This document shows positions 24,509 through 36,442 of a DNA stretch of 64,000 bases, one piece after another. The notes under the pieces were generated by a model. The model made no database searches, was not told the DNA's origin, and was given only the letters and a program-made list of their open reading frames with translations. Position 1 is the stretch's first letter, and each line of letters begins with the position of its first letter. Made by a program: the position numbers and the translations under genes. The DNA comes from Brachypodium distachyon. Its lineage: Eukaryota > Streptophyta > Magnoliopsida > Poales > Poaceae. Where the stretch lies: the NCBI RefSeq assembly GCF_000005505.3, contig NC_016135.3:13734613-13798612 (forward strand). Reading direction: 5' to 3'.

Positions 24509-25055
24509 GAACCTTGATAGCGCTAGATTTAAAATCAAGGGCCCATGCCGGAGATATAGGACTTTCAGAAAAAACGAGCTGAGGTGAGATTTTTTTTTTG
24601 CTGCAAAATAACAAGAGCATGAAAATTGTTGCACAATGAAATCAGAGCATACAATCTGCATCTGCCGCTAATCGTGGATATTTGCACTTTCAGCAGCATC
24701 TGGCAATAACCACGGTTTTCACAGGCAGACTAAGCAGTCAGTCTCTGACAACAAATACGATCAGCATATAAAGAAATGCAAACAGGAAAAGAGAGATCAA
24801 CAGGTGCCAAGAACAACTCAAACAACATGTTTATCCACAGCCTGGAAAGTTCAAGCCACACTGTATTATTAACACAAGGCAGTGCCCTACAACAGACACG
24901 AGGAAAGAGGTTATAGCTTCAGAGCTTCTGCTAAGAGCAAATGGAGTAAAAAGAAACAACAAGGGTGGAATGAAGTGCCAGCTTTAACTTGAGAAAGTGC
25001 TATTGAAAATACGTCCAATAAGTAGGCCCTGGGAGTACGTAAGTAAGCTCATCAG
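24509..25055. other. 3' flank of the small mitochondrial gene
   Basis: Probably includes the 3' UTR of the minus-strand gene at 25056. No other gene or repeat boundary is seen. Confidence 0.4.
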
Positions 25056-27197
25056 TCATCCAGAGGAAGTCTTCTTCTGCTGGAAGATGACGGCGTATAC
25101 TGGGACACCCACACCAATGCTAACTGCTCCCAGGACAGAAGACCATGCCGTCAGCTTCTGATGCTTCATCCTGTGCAAGTTGTACATGTGCTTGGCGTGG
25201 AGGTAGTATGGCTCATCATGACCGTGTCCTCCCATCCTCTTGACACCAGTGGCATGGAATCCACGTGAAGCTGATGCAGACACAAAGAGCAGGTAATCAG
25301 CAACCAGGAGTCAATTTAGACACGAAAAAGAACAGCACAACTTCATTCAATCCCCACAACTAACACCCAGTTCCACACAGTTTGCAGAATTGTGATCATG
25401 AAGCAAGTCGCCTAGCACAATGATAAAAGATTCCCATCATAAATCTGAGAACCAAACACAGAAGCTACATGATCATTCTACACAGCAACATGTGACAGAA
25501 CAAAACAAAACACTAAGATCTAAGCAAATTCCATAGTATAATTATTACTAATATTATCAAACATAATCGGCGAGTTCTGTGAAAATTCATGTCCATGTCC
25601 AGCATGTCAGTTAGTACCTAACAAATACTAATAGTAACAGAAATGAAAATCCGGAACAAATCGATAAATATGTCAAACAGACATGAAGAAAACAAATGGA
25701 AATCATGAGGGTACAATACTGTTCCTTCACACCAAGGCCTGGTGGATAGTGGCGAAGTGAGAGAATCCTACTGCTAGTCTCCAAGTGTATGTGTGATGGT
25801 TCTTTATGAGCATCTATGACACATGATGGTCATCTAAAGTCCATCAACCTGATTCTCTGTTCATATTTACAGCACAACGCAACTCATGCGGCCTACCAAG
25901 AATTAGGACATAGACGAGCAAAAAGGGTTATAGTACCAAGTCCAACTAATAATCTCCCAAGTGTATGTGCGATGGTCCTTTATGAGCATCCATGACTCAC
26001 ATGATGATCACCTAAATTCCATCAGCCTTATTCTTTGTCCATATTTACAGTAGGAGCAACTCGTGTGGCCTACCAAGAATTAGGACATAGACGAGCAAAA
26101 AGGGTTATAGTACCAAGTAACTAATAGTCTTGCAAGTGTATGTGCGATGGTCCTTTATGAGCATCTATGACTCACATGATGATCACCTAAATTCCATCAA
26201 CCTTATTCTTTGTCCATATTTACAGTAGGAGCAACTCGTGCGGCCTACCAAGAATTAGGACATAGATGAGCAAAAAGGGTTAGTGCCATAAGAAGAGTAA
26301 AAGTTTAGCATTAACCTATTTCCATATATAGATGAGAAAATAGCAGCACAAGGTGGTGAAAGCTGGAGGTCAAGAAACAAATATCACCTCATTCTTTATA
26401 GTCTCCTAGAATTCATGTGTGATGGTTCTTCATGAGCAAGTACCAGTCACACATTGCTCAACTAAATTCCATAAATGAACTCTTTGTCCATATTTACAGC
26501 AGAACGCAACTCATGCAGCTTTGCCAAGAAATAGACATTACAACCAAATATTGTTACAGTCATAAAAAAATAACATAACTATTTCTACAATACGAACAAG
26601 CAGTCTAGATTATCAGTGTACTCCCTCTGATCCTAAATTCTTGACTCAAATTTGACAAAATATGGATGTATCTATTCTTAAAAAGCGTCTAGATACATGT
26701 AATATTTCGACACAATTTAAGATCGGAGCGAGTAATATGTAAGCACATGAATGATAAGGTTTAACACATTATGTTTCAGATTCAGTCCATCTAGCACTCC
26801 CCACTCATGTTAATTCCTGGCTTGGCTCAACGCCGGATCCATTAAAAACTGATGCTATAATTTATATTCTATTGATGTACAAAGTGATGCGATAATGCCC
26901 ATTCAATCGAAACTACAGCCATAGCACACATCGGAGGGAGGACCGGCAGATTATTGATTAATCATTCCGCCAAATTATATTAACACGCGACAAACAGATC
27001 TACCTCTGCAGAACTCCGCACCAATAGTGGGACCAAAACTAACAGCCGGAGAGGCGAATCGAATCACCGAAACCCCAATCGGACCATAGCGGGGGGGCAG
27101 AGGTGGAGGGGGAGTTCTTGCCTGGCTTGGAGGCCTCGACGCCGGTGGCGAGGAGGTGGATCCCGGAGCGGAGTCCGCGGTTTAGCGACGCCGCCAT
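25056..27197 (-). CDS. Small mitochondrial membrane protein, COX7c-like candidate
   Basis: Two exons, 27197-27122 and 25270-25056, give 96 residues. Exon 1 encodes MAASLNRGLRSGIHLL, an arginine-bearing amphipathic start typical of a mitochondrial presequence, and RGFHATGVKRMGG continues it into exon 2. The mature part has HDEPYYLHAKHMYNLHRMK, then one transmembrane helix (about 70-88, WSSVLGAVSIGVGVPVYAVI) and the tail FQQKKTSSG. A short matrix segment, a single helix with a G-x-P turn and a basic tail resembles subunit 7c of cytochrome c oxidase; the exact assignment is my inference from memory of plant respiratory proteins, not a motif proof. The intron starts with GC (CCAG then GCAAG) and ends AG; splicing there is the only junction that keeps the frame. 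The 1.85-kb intron carries tandem repeats and a MITE. The promoter side (27198 upward) is GC-rich. Confidence 0.8.
25781..26550. repeat. Tandem repeat of about 175 bp, four copies, in intron
   Basis: Units start near 25781, 25957 and 26131 (spacing about 175) and a diverged fourth near 26410. Each contains gtgtatgtg(c/t)gatggt, ttatgagcat, a tttgtccatatttacag stretch and ccaagaattaggacatagac. Copies 2 and 3 are the most alike. The array fills much of the intron of the small mitochondrial protein gene. Confidence 0.88.
26619..26734. mobile_element. Stowaway MITE in intron
   Basis: TA-flanked, left end ctccctctgatcctaaattc and right end aatttaagatcggagcgag as a diverged inverse. The core matches the MITE at 20304. 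Confidence 0.85.
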
Positions 27198-28847
27198 CGC
27201 CTTCGTGGTGGTGGTGTTCTCTTCTGGTCGCCGCCGCCGGAGCTGTGATGGTGGGTGCGTTGGGGCGTTGGGGGTGATTTCGCTGATCTGTACCGGCTCG
27301 GCTTTCAAGGGTTGCGAGCAGAGGAATAGAGGATGCTGGCGAGTGACTTCGGGCCTTTCGGGCTTTGCGTAGAAGAGAATGAGTGAATCACGAAGCGTCA
27401 ATCTAAACTTTGGGCTTAAAGATGCATGGGCCTTGATGGGCTGAATGGACAGAAATGGTGCGCGGGCCTTATTTTCGTTTTCCTCAAAGAAAGAAGAGAA
27501 TTTATTTTCGTTCGCGCAGCTTTTCCATTTGTGAATTCTGATATGCTGTACGAGGAAGAAGCCAATTTTCACACGCAAATGTGGACTGCTGATTTTGACC
27601 AAATGTGGACTGCTGATTTGCCGAATGCTGATTACGCATTTACAATATCGAAAAGCAATTTGGTTTATTAATTCGCGGTCGTGTACCTTCTTTGCCCCCA
27701 CAGCCCACCTCAATCGAAGTTGCTATTTGAGTAAATTACAGACAACCACCACATTAGTGGATAGAGTTACACTTCGGTACCGATCTACGTTTTAGTTACT
27801 AAAAATCACCGAATTTTGCTAACCGCTCGGTCGCTAGTGTCTAAGCGCAAAACTGACGAGATGGGCCCACTGGTCGGGCCAACATGGCGCGCCAGCGTGG
27901 CCACAGACCCACCAGTCGGGTTATTTTATTCCGCAACCCGAACAACCAGTGCGTCCCTTCTTCCTCAACTCTGGCGGGAGCGCCACCTCTACGTGCTTCA
28001 ACCGCTCCGGTGCCTCCCCCGACCCCGCCGACTGCTGCTACGGGTTGCCGGCCGGATCTGTCTCCGCATCTCCCTCCCCTCTTATTCCACATGCGTGTGT
28101 CCTTCTTCCGATCCGTGGCAGCGGCGACCCATGATCTGACCACATTGCCGCCGAGGAACCTGATGGAGGCACCTCCACTCTCTCCTCGCCCTCGCATGCC
28201 TCATCCCTGCAGATTTATAAATTGATGTAGCTAATCGGTGCTTAGACACTAGCGAACGAACTCGCTTCGTCGGGGCAGCTGCTGCGGTGGCGGCATCCCC
28301 GAGGAGGTCGCCCGAAAGGCGAAGCCGCCCATGGAGCGGTCCATCTCCGCCCCGTTGGCCAGCCGCTTCTAGTGCAATTTTTCAATTTTAGTTCAAATTT
28401 GAGTTACGTTTTTGAACTAGCAAATCCCAAATGAACTAGAAGTGTGACTTAGGGGCTCCCACTTGCAACCCTAATGAACACAGGTTAGCTAACCACTAGA
28501 TAGCGTGAACGTTGGTGTCTGATACAATCACGTTGCTCTTTTGTCTGCTTAATTGATCGGAAAAAATTTAGATGGGCTGCATTTAGCCTGCTGCTGGCGG
28601 TGAGGCCCGCCAAGCTAACGGGCTCAGGCCGGCCCGGCTGGGCTCGTTTGCCTTTCCTGGGCGTGAGGTTCGCCGGCACGGCCCACTTATAAGTGCGGGC
28701 CGGCTCGGCTACGTTGGCCAGCTATACTCCGTGCTCTTTGGCTCAAAAAAAGAAAGAAGCTATGCTCCATGCTCTTCTTCGCAACAACACCAAAAAAAAA
28801 TCCATGCTATTCAAGGTTTCCAAAAGAAGGAGTCCCTGATGACTAAA
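27198..28847. other. Intergenic, GC-rich block and inverted repeat
   Basis: Begins with the GC-rich upstream region of the small mitochondrial protein gene. Contains one inverted-repeat element (listed) and further unassigned DNA. A short imperfect inverted repeat (tctagt ... aactaga) lies at about 28368-28440. No gene is supported. Confidence 0.4.
27831..28255. mobile_element. Inverted-repeat-bounded element, family unknown
   Basis: The 16-bp word tcgctagtgtctaagc at 27831-27846 recurs exactly inverted at 28240-28255, enclosing about 390 bp of GC-rich DNA. I find no clear target duplication, so the boundaries and the class are uncertain. Confidence 0.5.
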
Positions 28848-29350
28848 TCTATCCCTAATCCCTAATAATAATAAAAGCAGGAAGATTTCTTTCGTCGTCG
28901 TCCGTCGTGCATCAATTTCCGTGCATGTTCTGATTTTCCGTGTCTCCTTACACTCCATCGAACCTTCCTTTTCATATTCTCACAGCGCTGCCTTCCTAGG
29001 CCGCCACCGCCGACTCATCTACCCACACAACACCTCCCTGTGGTGACCGCTCTCGATACGCGTCGGTGCCGGATTAGATTATCATGCCAAAGACGAGCAA
29101 AGGGTCCAGGGCTGATCGGTGCTATACACCGCCGCACGGTTCCTCGTGCACTGCGCCACCGCGTGCTCTGACGCCAGCCACGGCCGGCGGGCGGCGTGGA
29201 CTGGGTGCCATGTCCGTGGCCGCGGCTGCTAGCATCGGCCCCGAGATCATTTTGATTGAATGTCCAATTATATTGTTATATTTTGTATAAACATGAATTT
29301 TCGCGTGCACATGTTTAAGAGCCCGTGGCAACACACGGTCACCGTACTAG
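28848..29350 (+). mobile_element. Short non-autonomous Helitron
   Basis: The 5' end begins TCTATCCCTAATCCC directly after an A; the 3' end is CTAG followed by T, as expected for insertion between A and T. Just before the end, CCGTG-gcaaca-CACGG (29323-29338) forms the usual short hairpin, in the form ccgtggcaacacacgg known from grass Helitrons. Length 503 bp; no helicase. It ends 110 bp before the EI24 start codon. Confidence 0.72.
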
Positions 29351-29459
29351 TACACGAAAAAAAGAGTAATACCAGCAATATTCCGTTCGTAGACGGCTTC
29401 TCCGCCCGATGAAAAGCATCCTCTCCTAGACTCCGCAAAGGAGCCTCTCCCTTCCTCTC

Positions 29460-32400
29460 ATGGAGTCGCTTGCCTCGCAAGCGAAACCGGCAGCCGTTCT
29501 CTGGCTCGCCGGGTTCCTCCAGGCCGCGCGCCTTCACCGCGTCTTCTTCTTCTGCGCCAGGTCCACCTCTCTCGACCCCACCGCTCCCCCCCTCCCTTTC
29601 TATTTGATCCCTGGCCTCCTGGGTGTTATCTGATATTAGCTTCGTCTAGTCGAATACAGTACGAAACATCGATTCGTCACTCCCTTAGTAATCTTATCGT
29701 GTGGTTGGTCGGATGCAGATCGAGGCCTTTATCAATCAGAATCGCGCAGTGCTTCCTGCTCAACGGATTCATCTTCCTGGGGAGGTACAGTTGTTCTCAA
29801 TGGAGGTTCAATCTCGCCAAAATTTTTGCAATTTAGCTTTTTGTTGCGAGGGCAGCGCCCTCACTGGAGTCTGGTGAATGAAATTTTTGTGTGTGCATAT
29901 TAAGACTGTGGGGGACGCCCAAATGCAGTGTAGTTGGTGAGTAGATATATCTTGCTTTGCTGCGGACTGAGATTTACACTATATACTGTCGTAAAATCAA
30001 ATCATGCATGACCGCTCTGGTCCCAATGGTTTGTGCCAAATCAACAAGTGGCATGACCTAAAGCTGAACAGACCACCATCACCATTTATAGGAGTAATGA
30101 ATAAGACCACGAGGCTAACAAATTAGCTAATCATGGGAGCAATTTAGCACGAATTTTAAAGTTCTTTCTGATGAGATAGTCAAATTAACTCGATGGAGCT
30201 TGATGTTCTGTTTAAACCATGCAGGGCACAATGGGCATTGACTTTACATATTTCTTTATGGCTGCTTGTCACTTTATTTCAGTTTTCTTTTGTTTTCTAT
30301 GTTTGTTCTGTTGTTGCAGAATAGTAGAACCTTGATTCATTTTTTTACTGTTCTGCATTAAGGGAATTACATTCTCAAGTTCTAATTATGATGGCACCAG
30401 TCTCCTGATCTTGATACGAATCATGCTTTGCTGTTTTTGTGTTCATCCCATGAATACATCTTAAATAGTTCTTATACCTTATAGCTTGCTAACCCTGAAA
30501 TCGGCGGTTATTCCAACTATTTTGTGGATACTACCTGAGGAATGTGATCAATTGCGGGGACATCTATGTGATCACACAGCAGCTGTTGCTACCTATTCAT
30601 TCTTACGTTCTGGACTTGTCGAGATTTTTTATGTAAGTGCTTCTTATCGTCATTAGCATCTTCCAAAGGTGTTTTCCTTTAGACAAACATGTAATAATGA
30701 CTCGAGCGTAGCTCCCCAATTTCAAGTTTTCCTTTCCTTCAAGGTCAAGTTATTAGCATTTAGATTTGCATAGACTGGCACATGCTACATGAGTATTGGT
30801 CAATGATCATTAACGAAGATTGCACTTTTACCGTCTAAAACATGTTGTCTGGAAAAGTAGTCTCTAGCATTGGAATTATGTTCAGCTGGTAGTTATCTCC
30901 TCAATAGTGCACTGAAGATTAAATAGAACTTGGAGATTGTTGGAAAGCTCATGATGCGCAAAAGCAGTTCAAATGTGAAATGCTACATTCTTGAAGCACT
31001 GTACATTTTCTCATACATAATTTGGTAATTGTAAATTCCTAGATGAGAAACTCCAACACAAAACATTTCTATGATTCTGCTATCATGTCCTTTAGTACTC
31101 TATATTGTGTGTGGCACCTACAAGTTTGTTCTGTTATTGTATCCTCTCCTATTTTTTGCCCTGAAAACACTGGGCATCGCTACTATATCTTTGTTTCTTA
31201 TAACTAAAGCACTCTTTCAGGTATTTTGGTTTTACCCGCTTTACATCTTCAGCTTCATAATAAGCACACTTTGGTATGATGAGTTCCTCACATCCTAATA
31301 CATGTTGACTTGCTTCCTTTGTCAGAATATTTGTATCTTTTCCTTCGAAGAGGAGACCATTGTTTAATTTCATGAGGGAATCATCTAACAGCAGCAGCAA
31401 TCAATATGCTATCCTTTTCTATAAGTAATTGCAAGAGAACTGTGTCATAAGTATGCATGTGTCAAACCTCGATGGTACAAACAACGTTGTTGGTCGGTTG
31501 ATATTGTTTCCGACATGTGTGGGCCACATGTAAGTGTTTACATGCAAAAATACCTAGGCAACGACCCGACCCGTTAACACTTATCCAATCCGCGGTCACC
31601 CGGAGGAGATCAAGAACATGTCGAGTACACGCTGAGTAAAAAGCTCATTAAGAGATGATGTAGCACTTACATGTGGGCCTATCGGAATCGCTGCCAAAAC
31701 ACACGAAACAAGTAGATTTGAGTTTTTTGAGAAAACGTGTCTCAAGATTAGTGGTTCTATGAGAAAATTAGCAGTAATTGTGGTTCCGTGAAAACTTATC
31801 CCAAAATGTGTGCTTGTAGTTGCCACTGTTTCAATTTCAGCTGCCAATTTCTGTTACTCTTAAATATGATGTATGTACCAGCAATTATGTGCGTAAACTT
31901 CAGATATGCCAGCAAGCCACTCTAGAGCCTCGTTACATCAGATTTTCTTTTTTGCCGTTGGAGTGCACCATGGCCCAAGTTCTGGAACACATTATTTTGT
32001 CACCTAATTGATGTTTTTATGACTAGTTTGATTTAACAAGGCTCACCTGTGCACATGTTTATTACTGGATATGGGAGATGTAGCTAAATGTTGAGGCGAG
32101 TTGTGATTTTGCATTAGGTAGATGGAACTGCTCAATCAATGCTGTTTTTGTTTCTTAATATTCTGTGTGTTATATATTGGCACTCCTTGGGTTTCAACAC
32201 CACAGATTAAAATGAAAAGAAGTTAAACTTGCATTTAGTGAAGGAAGTTTGCGTATAATTTTTCTATGGAAATTCAATTCTTGATTTTTTGTTGTTACAG
32301 GTACAAAATATTGTTTTACTATCCTCAAGATTAACACGTTTGAGATGCTGAACAAGAGATTATCCCGTACCTTTTGTGATGTTGACCATCTTACGCCAGG

Positions 32401-35400
32401 TATGGTGACATCGCTAAGCATGCTTTGGATGTTGTGAAAAGTAAGAAGCTGGATGCAAGTCGGGCATTCGACGCTGACACTGACAAAACATCTGAATCAG
32501 CAGATAGGCCTGAAGGATTTGATGGGTAGGTGTGCTCACGTAAAAACTTGTTGGTAGCTGGTTGAATTTTGCATGCTCCATGTGCTGACGTTTTGTTGTT
32601 AGGCTTGCAATTGGTGTTGGAGAGCAGGTCTATTCAATACTTCTTTTGACTATATTCTTTGCTGAGGTATGGTCCTATGCTCAGCGCCGGCCTTCTCGGC
32701 GTGGAAATTAGCTAGCCCAGGGCTATATATATTAGCATTGAAAATAAATTCGTGATTTCACGAACAGAATGTTGATTTGAGGGTCAGCGCCATTGTACCC
32801 GATGCTGAGATTTGATACCTCAGTGCTATTATATTTGGTGCTGAAGCCGAAGTTTACGTTTTTATTCTTGCCATCAAACTACTCAATCGTGGTCATCTGG
32901 AAGAGTCTCCTTTTGGACTGTTGCCTTTCTATTAAATGCAAGAGAAAGTATACTAGTCTGCTACTCCTACTAGTGTACTACAAATCATCTACATCTATGG
33001 CTTCCCTCTCTCTCTCTCCCATCCATTGCTTTGGCTGTGGACTTGTAAGCTCGTAGAAATTCTTTCGAGGCATGCATGCACGCATGTCAGGAAACAGACA
33101 AGGAAAGAACGATCTAATCATGACAAGATGCACCCCACTGTTTCTGAATGGGATGCCTTTCATGTCACTCCAGACTATCTGGCCGACAAGATGCACTCCA
33201 CTGTTGCTGAATGGGATGCCTTTCATGTCCCTCCAGACTATCTGGCCCCTTTCTTCTTTTTCACTGATAAAATACACTAATACAGAATACTAGTAGAATG
33301 GTACTGTAATTGCCGAGCTCAGCGCCAGGGACAACTGCGCTGACACTATAATTGACATTTTGTTTGTGATATCACTAAGTTATTTTTCAATGCCACTGAT
33401 TTAGCCAAATTAAGTGCCACAAAGGCTGGCACTGAGCAAAAGGGTTCGAATTTAGTTAATTTGAACTAGGGTGGCTGAGCTTCCTTGAAGAGGTCAATTT
33501 TGTTGAAAGGACACACCCTAATTTCAGGAACCATATTGTTTCCTATAAAAAAAAGGAACCATATTGTTTGCATTTTGTATCTCCTGCTCATTTGAGCTCT
33601 TATAGTGCTGTTTTTCATACTACCTGCATTTTGACTAATATCCAAGATGTTATGCAGGTTACAGTGGTTGGTTACATACCTTACCTTGGTAAGGCAATGA
33701 ACTTCCTGTTACTCTCTTTGATGTATGCCTATTACTGCTTCGAGTATGTACATCCAAATGCCTTTTAGCATCCATTCAATCTTTTCCTCAGGCCTTACAC
33801 ATTTGAGGTTACTTTTATTGCCTTAAAGTTAAAGTTTACAAACCCTTTTGCCAGGTATAAGTGGAACTTCTTTGCAGTGAATCTGAACCACCGGCTTGAT
33901 TTCTTCGAGTCAAACTGGGCTTTCTTTGCGGGATTCGGTATGTTCATACTCTATCATCCTATGGTGCATGTGTTGCCTTCTTAGTATATTTAGGTAATTA
34001 GAGCTGCGTAAAAGAAACATTTTTGCTTTCTTAGTAACTACCAGTGTGAAAGTCATTATGCATCTGTGTGCTCATGTTCTTCTTGGTAAAATTTCATGTT
34101 TCACACTTCCAGTTCTGTACTCAAATTTTTTGTGGTCAAGGAATTTTCTCCAACTTTAAATGGACAAGCACATCTCTGATTGACTCCCTGCCATTCCCAA
34201 GGCACATACTCCTTGTGTAATTCGCACATCTCTGATTCATTCTGACATGATTTTTGGTACCATATTATGTCTGCAGGTAGTCCATGTGTACTTCCGATTT
34301 TCTTTCTCTCGCCCCTTGCAAGTTATGGTGTGATGGCAATACTTTACCCATTGGTATGGAGAAACACTTTATAGTAGCAGCTATAGTTTGTCACTTGATG
34401 GCTTCCAAGACTTTGCATACCTGAATATTTTTGGTGTAAAAAAAGGGATAAACGAATATTATAGGTTCTATGCATTTGTTCCTTCCTTAAAGAAGATAGA
34501 AATGAAACTCAATGGCATAGGAGCCTTATTTACACTGAGTTACTCCATGTTAGAGATCATTGGTTCATCCATTTTCACTTGGCATGGTTGATTTCTGTAT
34601 AGATGAAAGAAATAAGGTTACAAGCTCATGGCGGCGTATCCGGTGAAAACCTCCATTCGGTGCAAACTCTATAAAAATCACGTATAAAAGTTTCAAAAAA
34701 ATCCTATAAAAATGTCATATGTTGGAGGTGTGGTGCTCTACAAACGTGCAAAATTTCAAGTTGAAAATCAAGTGCATTTGGAAGAAATTAAAAAGAGAAA
34801 TATGCAAATGAATAGTGTCAAAACTGAAGGCCCACTATTCATGCTGATTTTGTTTTTTTCGCTGCTACCAAACGCAATTGAGTCTTGACTTGAAATTTTA
34901 CACATATATAAGATATCACTTCTCTAACACGTGTAATTTTTTTGAGAATTTTTCGAACTTTTTTGATGGAGTTTTCACTGTTTGCACCGTAGAGGTGGTT
35001 TTCACCGGATATTTTCCCATTTTTCATTTGTTGTACTTGTACCCCATACGCCATACCCATGTTCTCTCAGGTGCTAGTTTGAGCACATTCCACCGAAATA
35101 TGACCTCTTAGTGTAGAAAATTCCTCCTTCCAATGTTACATTTCCTCAGAAATTCTACCGATGACCTAGCTATTCTATGGATGGGGGTGTGACTGCTTGT
35201 TTTGTATCCTTTGCAGCCAGTTCTGGGTCCAACTTTTTTTTATAGTTAAATTCTGAGTCCAACTTGACAACATTGTTTTTGTAGTTTGTCATGACCGCTG
35301 CTGGTACACAAGCAGAGCAAGAAATTGATGAACTGAAACCTTTGCATGGAGGGAAACTGAAAAGAATACCTTTGTTCTTTCTGGCAAAGCGATTAGCGTA

Positions 35401-35831
35401 AGCTCTCACCACATTCTTGATGCAAATAACTGTTGGTTCTATTTGAGACTTGAAGGCACTCATACCATTACCCTGTGTTTAGCTAATGTTTCTAGTGCTG
35501 TAGGATTTCATTTTGGAAATTCCTTGGGCCAGCAAGATGCCAACTACTCTCTCCGTTCCATAATTCTTGTCATGGTTTTAGTTCAAATTCTTGCTGTGGT
35601 TTTAGTTCAAATTACCTCGTTGAACTAAAACCACGACAAGAATTATGGGACGGAGGGAGTACTATTTATTGTTCTATGAATAGTTATTTACCCATGGTTT
35701 TGCTGATGATAATGATTATCTGATAGTAGGCCTTCAATTCTATTAGTATTTATTTATTTATTTATTTGAGAACATGTATATGCAGGACGCAACTGCTCCA
35801 GTTGTTTCCAGAGGCACAAAAAGAACAATGA
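29460..35831 (+). CDS. EI24: EI24 (etoposide-induced 2.4) family membrane protein
   Basis: Eleven exons join in phase to 320 residues: 29460-29560, 29719-29784, 30485-30632, 31221-31273, 32400-32525, 32603-32666, 33658-33743, 33855-33937, 34277-34353, 35285-35397, 35786-35831, all GT-AG. EI24 proteins are multi-pass ER membrane proteins linked in animals and plants to autophagy and ER contacts. Matching blocks are MESLASQAKPAAVLWLAGF, QCFLLNGFIFLGS, SAVIPTILWILPEECDQL, VFWFYPLYIFSFIISTLW, LAIGVGEQVYSILLL, VGYIPYLGKAMNFLLLSLMY, AYYCFEYKWNF, LDFFESNWAFFAGFGSPCVL and SYGVMAILYPLFVMTAAG. Five or six hydrophobic segments are visible. The region between the fourth and fifth blocks is hydrophilic (KKLDASRAFDADTDKTSES). 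The start follows from the conserved N-terminus. Introns carry MITEs and a local duplication. A Helitron ends 110 bp upstream, so the 5' UTR or promoter is partly transposon-derived. The C-terminus (TQLLQLFPEAQKEQ) fits the family. Confidence 0.95.
31521..31679. repeat. Inverted repeat in EI24 intron 4
   Basis: gggccacatgtaagtg (31521-31536) pairs with cacttacatgtgggcc (31664-31679), 15 of 16 positions, with about 127 bp between. It could be a MITE remnant or a transcribed hairpin. Confidence 0.5.
33122..33247. repeat. 63-bp tandem duplication in EI24 intron 6
   Basis: Two adjacent copies begin gacaagatgcac at 33122 and 33185 and end cagactatctggcc, with few differences. Confidence 0.88.
34637..35011. 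mobile_element. MITE with 28-bp inverted ends in EI24 intron 9
   Basis: Left end tccggtgaaaacctccattc and right end inverse tccggtgaaaaccacctcta bound 371 bp flanked by TA on both sides. A related element without recent similarity lies at 45899. The TA site suggests a Tc1/mariner-type (Stowaway-like) origin. Confidence 0.75.
35545..35661. mobile_element. Stowaway MITE in EI24 intron 10
   Basis: TA-flanked; ends ctctctccgttccataattc and gaattatgggacggagggag. It contains an internal near-repeat (ttgtcatggttttagttcaa / ttgctgtggttttagttcaa). Confidence 0.92.
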
Positions 35832-36442
35832 ATAGCCCACATGAATACATGATCACATCAAGGGAAACCAGATACTGTGATGTGCTTCTGACCACTGCTT
35901 CTCTTGAAGGTGAATAGTTCACCGGAAGCCCAGCTGCTCGTCTGCGCCACCACAATGTAAATATTACGTATGTAATTTCACTGCCTCTGTACATAACATA
36001 CGGGGTGTTCGTTGTGACTGCAAGATGTTGCTCCTGCCTTTTTCTACTCCCTGCAACGGCTGAACTTCAATAGTTCCAATGCAGGAACGTATTACTAGCA
36101 TTTTTGTTCTTTCTCGTTTATGCTTTGTCAAGGGGGAGGGATAAGTGTCTAGTTCATTTATTGCAGGCATTGTTGAAGGACGAAGGATAGATGGCGATGA
36201 GTTCCTTTGTTTTCTTGGCTTAAAAGTTCCTTTGTTTTCTTTTGTTTGGCGTTCCGTGTTTAATTAAGCTTAAACTATTCGCTCGTATATGCCCTTTATT
36301 ATGCGCTCCGTCTCCACATTTAGATATTGTATGGGTATTTTAGAGTTCTTATCTTTTTCGACGATTCTCGGAAGTGCAGAGAGCTCCTGCATGTTATCGA
36401 AAAAGAATGGATATGTGTCCATTTTTCACTGTCCTTTAGATT
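35832..36442. other. EI24 3' flank
   Basis: Presumed 3' UTR and downstream DNA of EI24. No other gene seen. Confidence 0.4.

Noticed and set aside
29268..29537. Minus-strand frame over EI24 exon 1
   Set aside because: It overlaps the Helitron end and EI24 exon 1 in antisense and lacks any motif.
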